Shown: piece after piece, positions 50,518 to 57,325 of the stretch
Layout of the letters: the number at the start of each line of letters is the position of its first letter
Position numbering within the stretch: the first letter of the stretch is position 1
NCBI RefSeq assembly: GCF_021173675.1
Contig: NZ_JAIHON010000017.1
Coordinates: 56,426 to 120,425, forward strand
Direction of reading: 5' to 3'
Source of the DNA: Streptomyces lincolnensis
Lineage (GTDB): Bacteria > Actinomycetota > Actinomycetes > Streptomycetales > Streptomycetaceae
Length of the DNA stretch: 64,000 nt
Translations under genes and position numbers: made by a program
Notes under the pieces: generated by a model
Told to the model about the DNA's origin: nothing
What the model saw: only the letters and a program-made list of their open reading frames with translations
The model's database searches: none

Positions 50518-50886
50518 TCAGCGTGCAAAGCGCGGCACCTGAGCCGCGATCTTGGGTACGTCCAAGGCTCCCTGGCAGACGTCCAGCACGAACCGCTCGG
50601 CCTCGTCGACATCGAATTCGGCGTCCAGCGGGTGCCCGTTCATGTGCAGGAAGACCCAGGTCGCGTACCAGGCGATGCGCTTGTTGCCGTCGACAAGGGC
50701 GTGGTTGCGAGCGAGGGACTCCATCAGCGCAGCAGCCTTCTGCCATACGTCCGGGTAGGCGTCCTGCCCGAACACACTCGACTGCGGACGCGCGAGCGCC
50801 GAGTCCAGCAGCCCGTAGTCGCGCACCTCGTCCGCCCCGAGCCGCTTCGCGAGGTGCAACAGCTCGGGCAGGGTGAGGTAGTGCAT
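50518..50886 (-). CDS. Fic/Doc-family toxin
   Basis: A 122-residue Doc-type protein. The Fic signature is HALVDGNKRIAW (His62, DGNKR 66-70). Doc proteins phosphorylate EF-Tu and block translation; others in the family AMP-ylate proteins. The Fic motif here has Leu-Val in place of the usual Pro-Phe after His. The ATG shares one base with the stop of the upstream RHH gene, the classic antitoxin-first arrangement. Confidence 0.88.
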   Translation of the reverse strand: MHYLTLPELLHLAKRLGADEVRDYGLLDSALARPQSSVFGQDAYPDVWQKAAALMESLARNHALVDGNKRIAWYATWVFLHMNGHPLDAEFDVDEAERFVLDVCQGALDVPKIAAQVPRFAR

Positions 50887-51083
50887 CAGGCGAGCCTCCG
50901 GTTCAGCTCGGCGCTCGCCTTCAGCACATGATCGGCCGCCTCGTTGAACAGCCGCGAGTGCTCGTTTATGGCCGCGATCACCGCGTCGTGCGCGAAGGCC
51001 TGCATGCTGCGCCCCTCCGCAGCCGCACGGACGCGCAGTGCCTCGAGCTCTTCGTCCGTAAACCGCAGGTTCAGTCCAGCCAT
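50886..51083 (-). CDS. Ribbon-helix-helix type antitoxin
   Basis: A 65-residue antitoxin candidate. The N-terminus NLRFTDEELEALRVRAAAEGRSMQAFAHDAVIAAI is a ribbon-helix-helix (MetJ/Arc) fold that binds DNA and the toxin. The C-terminal helix (EAADHVLKASAELNRRLA) is the likely toxin-neutralising segment. It pairs with the Fic gene by 1-base overlap. A palindromic region upstream (51092-51119) is its probable operator. Confidence 0.85.
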   Translation of the reverse strand: MAGLNLRFTDEELEALRVRAAAEGRSMQAFAHDAVIAAINEHSRLFNEAADHVLKASAELNRRLA

Positions 51084-51091
51084 GCCGCAAC

Positions 51092-51119
51092 GGTACTACG
51101 CGGTACCACGTGGTGTCAC
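51092..51119. promoter_or_regulatory. Probable operator of the Fic/RHH module
   Basis: GGTAC-TACGC-GGTACC is followed by a perfect 10-bp palindrome ACCACGTGGT (51105-51114) within GGTACCACGTGGTGTCACC. It lies 9-36 bases before the antitoxin start. Overlapping palindromes are usual for RHH antitoxin autoregulation. Confidence 0.5.
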
Positions 51120-52570
51120 CGGCGTTGGTCACGCACCCGCGTGGTCACCCACGCCCCCACCAACGCCACCCCCGCCATCGGCAGGAACACCGCGGCGAAC
51201 GCGGCCGGGTGCGAGCCCGACGCCTCGGTCGCCGCATGACTCACCGCGCCGCCCCCGAGCGCGGCGAAGGCCGCGCCGCCCGCCGCGAGGAGGACGACGT
51301 TGGAGAGGGCGTCGGAGATCTGGAGGGCGGCGGAGTTGCTGCCGGCCTCCTTCGGGGGCGAGAGGTGGAGCAGGAGCACGCTGGTGGAGGAGATCACCAG
51401 CCCCATCCCGAGGCAGCCGAAGGCCCAGGCGACGGCCACGGTCCAGGCGGGCACGGACTCGATCAGTACGCTCGGCGCGGCGGCGATGGCGGCGGCCACC
51501 AGCACCATGCCCACCGTCATCAGCCGTTCCCGGTACGGCTCCACCCGCGGCCGCGACTGCACCCACGACCCCAGCGCCCACGTCACGCCGCCCGCCGCGA
51601 GCGAGAACCCGGCCAGCGTCGGGGACAGTCCGCGCTGGGTGACCAGCATCAGCGGCACGAACGACTCGGCGGCGATGAACGAGCCCGCGGCGACCCCGCG
51701 CAGCAGCACGACGGACGGCAGCCCGCGCGCCGCCCGGTAGGTGCCGCGCGGCAGCAGACCGAGCACGGCCGGCACGAGGAGGGCGGCGCCCGCGGCCCCG
51801 GGCACCAGCGACAGCCAGCGCAGGTCCTGGGCGGCGTACTGGAGGAGTCCGGCGCCCAGCGAGATGCCGAGGGCGAGACGGATCCGGCGCCGGTCGAAGG
51901 ACGCCGAGCCCGCGGAGCCGTCGACGGCCCCGGACGCCCGGCGCCGGATCTGCGGCAGCGCGAGCGCCAGCGGGAAGACCACCAGGACCGGGATCCCGAC
52001 GAACACCCACCGCCACCCGAGATGCTCGGTCACCGCACCGGAGGCGAGCGGCCCGACGATCGACGGCACCACCCAGCTCGCCGCGAACGCCGCCATGATC
52101 GCCGGCCGCAGCCGCTCGGGATACACCCGCCCGACCACGACGTACAGCGCGACGATGACCAGCCCGCCCCCGAACCCCTGCACGGCCCGCCCCAGGATGA
52201 ACAGCCACATCACCCCGGCCGTCCCCGACAACAGCAGCCCGGCCCCGAAGGCCGCGATCCCGGTCGTCAGCGGCCCGAGCGGCCCCCGCCGGTCCGACCA
52301 CTGCCCGGACAGCACCATCCCGAACAGACTCGTCGTGAAGTACCCCGAGAACGCGAACGCGTACAACGACACCCCGTCCAGCTCCCGCGCCGCCACCGGC
52401 ATCGCCGTCCCCACGGCCGTCGCCTCGAACGCGACGAGCAGCACGACGGACACGATCCCGATACTCAGCGCCCGGTACTCCCGCCCCAGCACCCCTTCCC
52501 CACGCCCGCCCACCACCGAGGGCACGGCATCATCCTCAACATCAACATCACGACGTCCCAGGCTGCCCAT
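51116..52570 (-). CDS. MFS transporter (DHA2/drug efflux type)
   Basis: A 484-residue MFS protein with 12-14 membrane helices. Motif A is GQWSDRRGPLG, and motif C-like glycines occur in helix 5. The opening SIGIVSVVLLVAFEATAVGTAMPVAARELDG is typical of EmrB/QacA-like drug exporters. The ATG at 52570 is preferred over an upstream TTG. It ends 32 bases before the antitoxin start on the same strand. Substrate unknown. Confidence 0.88.
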   Translation of the reverse strand: MGSLGRRDVDVEDDAVPSVVGGRGEGVLGREYRALSIGIVSVVLLVAFEATAVGTAMPVAARELDGVSLYAFAFSGYFTTSLFGMVLSGQWSDRRGPLGPLTTGIAAFGAGLLLSGTAGVMWLFILGRAVQGFGGGLVIVALYVVVGRVYPERLRPAIMAAFAASWVVPSIVGPLASGAVTEHLGWRWVFVGIPVLVVFPLALALPQIRRRASGAVDGSAGSASFDRRRIRLALGISLGAGLLQYAAQDLRWLSLVPGAAGAALLVPAVLGLLPRGTYRAARGLPSVVLLRGVAAGSFIAAESFVPLMLVTQRGLSPTLAGFSLAAGGVTWALGSWVQSRPRVEPYRERLMTVGMVLVAAAIAAAPSVLIESVPAWTVAVAWAFGCLGMGLVISSTSVLLLHLSPPKEAGSNSAALQISDALSNVVLLAAGGAAFAALGGGAVSHAATEASGSHPAAFAAVFLPMAGVALVGAWVTTRVRDQRR

Positions 52571-52757
52571 GCCCGCCACAGTAAGGGCCGAAGCCGACAA
52601 TGACCCCTGTCGAAGGATCCCTCTGCCCTGAGACCTTGGTCGTACGACTCACTACTCCCGCTCCAGCAATCACCATGTGAGCCGACCTCCAAGCGAGCGC
52701 TACGATCACCCGCCCAAGCCCGGCCCGGCACGGCACCCAGCGCCCCACCGAGAACCC

Positions 52758-52855
52758 GGCCGTGCGCCCGAGCGGTTGAGGGGCTCACCTGCACTGCATC
52801 CATCAGCGAGCTCCGCTCGCGGGGAGTAACGCGGGTCCGATCCCCGCCACGACCG
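52758..52855 (+). pseudogene. Degenerate tRNA-Cys copy
   Basis: This 98-base stretch matches the intact tRNA-Cys at 52998-53069 in both halves (GGCCGTG, CGCCCGAGCGGTTGAGGGGC, GCGGGTCCGATCCCCGC, CACGACC). It carries about 26 extra bases in the anticodon arm and variable region, and a C-A mismatch in the acceptor stem. The upstream flank is also duplicated (CACCGAGAACCC versus CACCGACAACCC). The extra bases destroy the anticodon stem, so it is most likely a dead duplicate. Confidence 0.75.
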
Positions 52856-52997
52856 ACGTCCGGGCCGACCCCGTTCATGAACGGCGTATGGCAGTCCCAT
52901 TGCGGCCCACGCGATTCCCTTGAGCCGCCCCCTCCCACCGCCCTACGGTCGATCCACCGAGTTCGGAACGGGGACCACCACCCCGCACCGACAACCC

Positions 52998-53069
52998 GGC
53001 CGTGTGCCCGAGTGGTTGAGGGGCTCGCCTGCAAAGCGAGTTACGCGGGTTCGATTCCCGCCACGGCCT
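52998..53069 (+). tRNA. tRNA-Cys (anticodon GCA)
   Basis: A 72-base tRNA with perfect 7-bp acceptor stem GGCCGTG/CACGGCC and U as discriminator, the identity base of tRNA-Cys. The anticodon stem-loop is CTCGC-CTGCAAA-GCGAG (anticodon GCA). D-arm GCCC...GGGC; T-arm GCGGG-TTCGATT-CCCGC. CCA not encoded. A decayed copy lies 240 bases upstream. Confidence 0.95.
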
Positions 53070-53091
53070 CTGGTGCCGGAGACGGCGGTGT

Positions 53092-53133
53092 GAAGGGGCG
53101 GTACCTCTCCGAGGGTGAGGGGGCCGCCCCTTC
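53092..53133 (+). terminator. Terminator of tRNA-Cys
   Basis: GAAGGGGCGG (53092-53101) pairs with CCGCCCCTTC (53124-53133), 10 bp with an inner loop that can pair further. It starts 23 bases after the tRNA. Confidence 0.65.
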
Positions 53134-53154
53134 GGCTGTCCGCTCCCGGAGGGT

Positions 53155-54351
53155 TCAGGCGGGGGACAGGACTCGCGTCGTCGGGTCCTGGAGGAGGTCG
53201 GTCCAGTAGTGCCAGTCGGTGCCGGTGCCGGTGGGGTCGACGGTGGAGAGGACCTGGATCATCAGCATGGCGAGGTGGTCGTAGGTGTCGGTCGTCGGGC
53301 GGGGGTCGAGGGCGCGCTCGTGGTGGAGGAGCCAGAGGGTGAAGGCCAGGGTGGAGACGTCGGTGTTCAGGGGGCGGAGGGTGCGCTCGGGGCCGTTCCA
53401 GTGGAGGACCGTGCCCGTGGTGCCGTCGAGCAGCAGCGTGGTGCCCTCCGTGAGGTCGCCGAGGCGTATCAGGTGGTCGGCGCGGTCGGGGAGTCGGGCG
53501 CCGCAGTCGTCGGCGTGGTGCTCGGCGAGGGTCGCCAGCGGTGCGTCCGTGTCGAGGTGGAAGAGGAAGCCGTCCTCGGGGAGGCCGGTCTCGCGCAGGA
53601 AGCGGCGGGTGGGCTCGTGGGTGAGGGTCGGGGGGAAGTCGACGTCCTCGAAGCGCGCCACGCGGCCCTGGCCGAACTCCTGGTCCAGCAGGCGGAGGGG
53701 GAGGTCGACGGCGAGCCCGGAGACCCGGCCCGGGCCGGCGACCAGGGACAGGGGGCGGATGAGGGCCGCCAGTTTCCAGAACGGCGGTACCTCGCCGTTC
53801 GTGCCCTCCTCGAAGAGGGTGAGCAGGTGGCGGGAGGCCTCCGCGACCGCCTTCTGGCCGAAGCGTCCGGCGTAGGAGGCGAACTGGCCGCGCAGGGCCG
53901 CCAGTTCGTCGGTCGCCGCCGCGAACCGCACCAGCTTCTCCAGCGAGGGCGCCAGCGGGCTGCGGCCCATCAGGTCCGGGCGGTCGTGGAGGAAGGAGGT
54001 CGTCGAGACCTCGCCCGTCCCGCCGTCCAGCAGGACCGAGCGTCGCTCCAGGCCGTCGGCGCCCAGCAGTCCGCCCATCACCAGCTGGTCCCGCAGGTCG
54101 GCGGCCAGGCGGTCCGGGTCGCCCGTCGAGTCCGCCACCGTCCGCAGGCCCTGCCGCTCCAGCGCCGTGAAGGTGAACAGGCCGCTGTCGTACGGCAGTC
54201 CGGGCCCGGTCAGCCAGTGACGCGTCGGTGTGTGCGTGACGTACGGATCCAGCTCGGCCTCGGTCAGTCTGATCGCCCTCACAACGGCTTCGATCGTCTC
54301 CACGTGTTCCCCGGCCGTCCGGCCCGCCCGCTCCCCCACGATTCCGCCCAT
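53155..54351 (-). CDS. Two-domain SUKH-4 family protein
   Basis: A 398-residue protein of the SUKH-4 superfamily, which includes immunity proteins to polymorphic toxins but also many stand-alone actinobacterial members. It is an internal duplication: HTPTRHWLTGPGLPYDSGLF at about 40-60 is matched by HEPTRRFLRETGLPEDGFLF at about 243-262, and each is followed by a similar beta-rich part ending in a statement of Asp-Gly-Thr-Gly turns (LLDGGTGEV, LLDGTTGTV). GGGGGAG precedes the ATG. No toxin gene is adjacent. Confidence 0.83.
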   Translation of the reverse strand: MGGIVGERAGRTAGEHVETIEAVVRAIRLTEAELDPYVTHTPTRHWLTGPGLPYDSGLFTFTALERQGLRTVADSTGDPDRLAADLRDQLVMGGLLGADGLERRSVLLDGGTGEVSTTSFLHDRPDLMGRSPLAPSLEKLVRFAAATDELAALRGQFASYAGRFGQKAVAEASRHLLTLFEEGTNGEVPPFWKLAALIRPLSLVAGPGRVSGLAVDLPLRLLDQEFGQGRVARFEDVDFPPTLTHEPTRRFLRETGLPEDGFLFHLDTDAPLATLAEHHADDCGARLPDRADHLIRLGDLTEGTTLLLDGTTGTVLHWNGPERTLRPLNTDVSTLAFTLWLLHHERALDPRPTTDTYDHLAMLMIQVLSTVDPTGTGTDWHYWTDLLQDPTTRVLSPA

Positions 54352-54559
54352 GTGCTCCCCCGCTCGCCCGCCGTCCCGCCCGCCCCGGGGCACGCACCGC
54401 CGAGCAGGCCCGGCAGCGCGTCTCCCACTGCCCAGAACACTACGCGCCACCACTGACAACGCCTCGGAACGCGAACCCGGCGACACCCCGGAACACCCGG
54501 CGCTCCCCGCACCGGTAGACGCTCAGGCCACCCTCGCCCGTTCCCTCCCCGCGAGGATC

Positions 54560-54873
54560 TTCTCCGTCTTCGCCCGGCTCCCTCCCGGACGGCCACCGTC
54601 TCGGCTCCCGGGCGGCCACCGTCTGGGCTCCCGGCGCCAGGAGCACGACGTACAACAGCGGGCGGGTGCGGACCAGTTCGGCATACGCCGTCAGGTGGGC
54701 GCCCAGCAGCACGTCCTGCACGACGACGGCGGCGGTGAACCCGGCCGCGCGTAGGCGTCCGCCGCGGCGGCCGACACCCGGTGGCGCGACCGGAGTCGGT
54801 CCCCGGCCGGCGCCCGCACCACCGTCGACTTCCCGGCCGCCATCACCCCGGTGACCAGGACGACGCCGTTCAC
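54560..54873 (-). pseudogene. Broken AAA-type ATPase/kinase gene
   Basis: The GTG at 54873 begins VNGVVLVTGVMAAGKSTVV, a P-loop kinase start, but the frame soon fails. The middle of the family domain (the part between the P-loop and AAAADAYA) is missing. A shift into a second frame is then needed to read AGFTAAVVVQDVLLGAHLTAYAELVRTR and YVVLLAPGAQTVAAREP, which are typical of the same family. A 23-bp tandem duplication (54582-54634), not a multiple of three, adds further disruption. The gene begins in a 4-base overlap with the upstream reading frame, so it was once part of the xdh operon. Confidence 0.78.
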
Positions 54874-55019
54874 CCGAAGTAGACGCCGCCCGCCACGACC
54901 ACGATCCCGGCGAACAGGAACAGCAGGATCCACAGCACCAGCTTGCCGACACCCGGCGGCGGCTCGTACCGCGGCTGGTCCTCGGGGTCCGTACCGGGCC
55001 GGGCCTCGGGTGTGCTCAC
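54870..55019 (-). CDS. 49-residue single-span membrane protein of the xdh operon
   Basis: A 49-residue ORF: a Pro/Glu/Asp-rich N-terminus (STPEARPGTDPEDQPRYEPPPG) and one membrane helix (about 26-47, KLVLWILLFLFAGIVVVAGGVYF). GTG start overlaps the stop of the molybdenum subunit gene (GTGA), and its own stop overlaps the following start. Too regular in overlap and composition to be chance. Function unknown; it could tether the dehydrogenase to the membrane. Confidence 0.75.
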   Translation of the reverse strand: MSTPEARPGTDPEDQPRYEPPPGVGKLVLWILLFLFAGIVVVAGGVYFG

Positions 55020-57325
55020 TGCGCCGTCACGACCGCCGCCTGAGGCCTGATCGGCAGGCGGTTCACCGGCCGCCCCGTGGCGGCGCGCACCGCGGAGGCG
55101 ATCGCCGCCGGGGAGGTCACCACCGGTACCGCGCTGGCCGCCTTCGCCCCGAAGGGGGCGACCACGTCCCGCTCCTCGACCAGCTTCACGATCCGGATGT
55201 CCGGCGCGTCCAGGGCCGTGGGCAACGCGTACCCGGTGAGGTCGGGATGGCGGATCACCCCGCGCGCGCTGCGCAGGTTCTCGGTGAGCGCGATACCCAC
55301 GCCCTGGGTGACGCCCGCCTCGATCCGGGCCGCCAGCTGGGCGGGGTTGAGCACCCGGCCGACGTCCTGGGCGAGCGCGAGCTCGACCACGCGGACGGAG
55401 CCCAGCTCGATGTCGACGTCGACGACCGCGCGGATCGCGCAGAACGCCATGCCCACGAAGGCGTCGCCCTGGCCGGCCTCGTCCAGGGGCTCGGTCGGAT
55501 GGGGGCGGCACTGGGCGGTCGCCCACAGTTCCTTGCCGTCCATGGCCTCGGTGACGGTGGTCGACAGGACCCCGTCGTACGAGGTGATCTTGCCGTCGGT
55601 GATCTGGAGCAGCTCGGTGGACATGCCGAACTTGTGCGCCAGGGGCTGGAGGAGCTGCGTACGGACCATCTTGGCCGCGCGTTCGACCGCGCCGCCGGAC
55701 ACCCAGGTGTGGCGGCCGTGGCAGCTCGCGCCGGCCGGTGGCTGGTCGGTGTCGACGGGGGCCACGTGGACCTCGTCGATGCCGAGGGTCTCCTGGACGA
55801 TCTGCCGGGCCAGCGTGGTGAAGCCCTGGCCGGTCTCGACGGCCGCGCACAGCACGGTCGCCACGCCGTCCTGGACCCGGACGGTCGCCGTGGAGACCTC
55901 GTCGGCGCCCTCGGCGCCCAGCATGTGCACCATGCCGAGGCCGTAGCCGACGCCCCGGCGGATCGCGCCCGGTTCGCCCGCGCCTTCGAGGCCGCCGGGC
56001 AGCAGCCACTCCTCCTCGGGGGTGTCCTTCGGCAGCGGCGGCAGCGGGAAGTCCCGTACGGCCTGGAGCAGTTCGGCGACCGGCGCGGGGCAGGTCACCG
56101 TCTGGCCGGTCGGCAGGACATCACCGGTCGCCATGACGTTGCGCAGGCGCAGTTCCGCCGGGTCCAGGCCCAGCTTCTTGGCGAGCTTGTCCATCTGCGC
56201 CTCGTAGGCGGCGCAGACCTGCATGGCGCCCTCGCCGCGCACATGGCCGGAGGGCGGGTTGTTGGTGCGGACGGCCCAGCCCTCGATGAAGGCGTTCGGG
56301 ACGACGTAGGGGCCGCAGGCGAAGGAGACGGCGGCGGCGAGCGACTCCGAGGAGGTGTCGCCGTAGGGGCCCGCGTCGAGCAGGATCTGCGCCTCCACCT
56401 TCACCAGCTTGCCCTCGGAGTCGGCGTGGTGGCGGTACCGGAGCAGGGTCGGGTGTCTGTGCGCGTGGCCGAGGAAGGACTCCTCGCGCGTAGCGGTGAG
56501 CTTGACCGGGCGGCCGGTCTTCAGCGCCAGCAGGCCGAGCGGCAGTTGGAAGCCCTGGTCCTCGCGGTCGGCGGTGGCGCCGGGGACGCCGGTGACGACG
56601 ACCTTCACGCGCTCCGGTTCCAGGCCGTAGCAGGAGGCGGCGGCGTCGCGGTCGCTGTGCGGGTCCGTGGAGGCGACGTAGAGCTCGACCCCGCCGTCGG
56701 GACGCGGCACGGCGAGGCCGGCCTCCGCGCCGATGGGGGCGGGGTCCTGGCGGCCGATGCGGTACAGGCCCTCGACGACGATGTCGCCGGCCGCCTCCGG
56801 GTCGCCGTGGTGCAGCGGGATGTGCCGGATCAGGTTGCCGTCGGGGTGCAGCGGCTCGGCCTCGAAGGCCTGCTCGGGGTCGGTCACCGGGTCGAGCACC
56901 TCGTACTCGACGATGACGGCGGCCGCGGCCATGCGGGCGGTGTCGGGGTGGTCGGCGGCGACGGCCGCGAGGGGCTCGCCGTGGTGGCGCACGACCTCGG
57001 AGGCGAAGACCGGACGCTCGGCCCTGTCGCGGCCGTGCACCGGGGAGCCGGGCACGTCCTCGTGGGTGACGACGGCCCGTACGCCGGGCATCTCGCGCGC
57101 GTGGGAGGTGTCGATGGACACGATGCGCGCGTGCGGGTGCGGTGAGCGCAGGACGGCCGCCCACAGCAGTCCCTCGGCCCACAGGTCGGCCGCGTACGGG
57201 AACGTGCCCTCGGTCTTGGCCCGGGCGTCGGCGGCCGGCAGGGACGCGCCGAGGCCGTGCGGGATCGGCTCGGGGGCGGGTGCTGCCTCCGCGGCGGTGG
57301 TCGCGGTGGCGGCTTCGTTGCTCAC
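55016..57325 (-). CDS. Xanthine dehydrogenase-family molybdenum-binding subunit
   Basis: A 769-residue molybdoenzyme large subunit. Family features: GLGASLPAADARAKTEGTFPYAADL, the substrate and cofactor segments VTGVPGATADREDQGFQLPLGLLALKTGRPV and RGEGAMQVCAAYEAQMDKLAKKLG, and the C-terminal VEAGVTQGVGIALTEN with DIRIVKLVE. It catalyses hydroxylation of purines or a related aldehyde or N-heterocycle. GTG overlap with the upstream Fe-S subunit. The exact substrate cannot be fixed from sequence. Confidence 0.92.
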   Translation of the reverse strand: MSNEAATATTAAEAAPAPEPIPHGLGASLPAADARAKTEGTFPYAADLWAEGLLWAAVLRSPHPHARIVSIDTSHAREMPGVRAVVTHEDVPGSPVHGRDRAERPVFASEVVRHHGEPLAAVAADHPDTARMAAAAVIVEYEVLDPVTDPEQAFEAEPLHPDGNLIRHIPLHHGDPEAAGDIVVEGLYRIGRQDPAPIGAEAGLAVPRPDGGVELYVASTDPHSDRDAAASCYGLEPERVKVVVTGVPGATADREDQGFQLPLGLLALKTGRPVKLTATREESFLGHAHRHPTLLRYRHHADSEGKLVKVEAQILLDAGPYGDTSSESLAAAVSFACGPYVVPNAFIEGWAVRTNNPPSGHVRGEGAMQVCAAYEAQMDKLAKKLGLDPAELRLRNVMATGDVLPTGQTVTCPAPVAELLQAVRDFPLPPLPKDTPEEEWLLPGGLEGAGEPGAIRRGVGYGLGMVHMLGAEGADEVSTATVRVQDGVATVLCAAVETGQGFTTLARQIVQETLGIDEVHVAPVDTDQPPAGASCHGRHTWVSGGAVERAAKMVRTQLLQPLAHKFGMSTELLQITDGKITSYDGVLSTTVTEAMDGKELWATAQCRPHPTEPLDEAGQGDAFVGMAFCAIRAVVDVDIELGSVRVVELALAQDVGRVLNPAQLAARIEAGVTQGVGIALTENLRSARGVIRHPDLTGYALPTALDAPDIRIVKLVEERDVVAPFGAKAASAVPVVTSPAAIASAVRAATGRPVNRLPIRPQAAVVTAQ

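Noticed and set aside
52758..52855. Selenocysteine tRNA or other long-variable-arm tRNA
   Set aside because: Length is suggestive, but no closed anticodon stem with a TCA or other anticodon can be drawn, and the arms match the adjacent tRNA-Cys. Better explained as a decayed duplicate.
54440..54952. Intact 170-residue gene over the AAA remnant
   Set aside because: This open frame has the family C-terminal motif but not the P-loop, which is in another frame. Its N-terminal part is Cys/Ser/Arg-rich shadow sequence.
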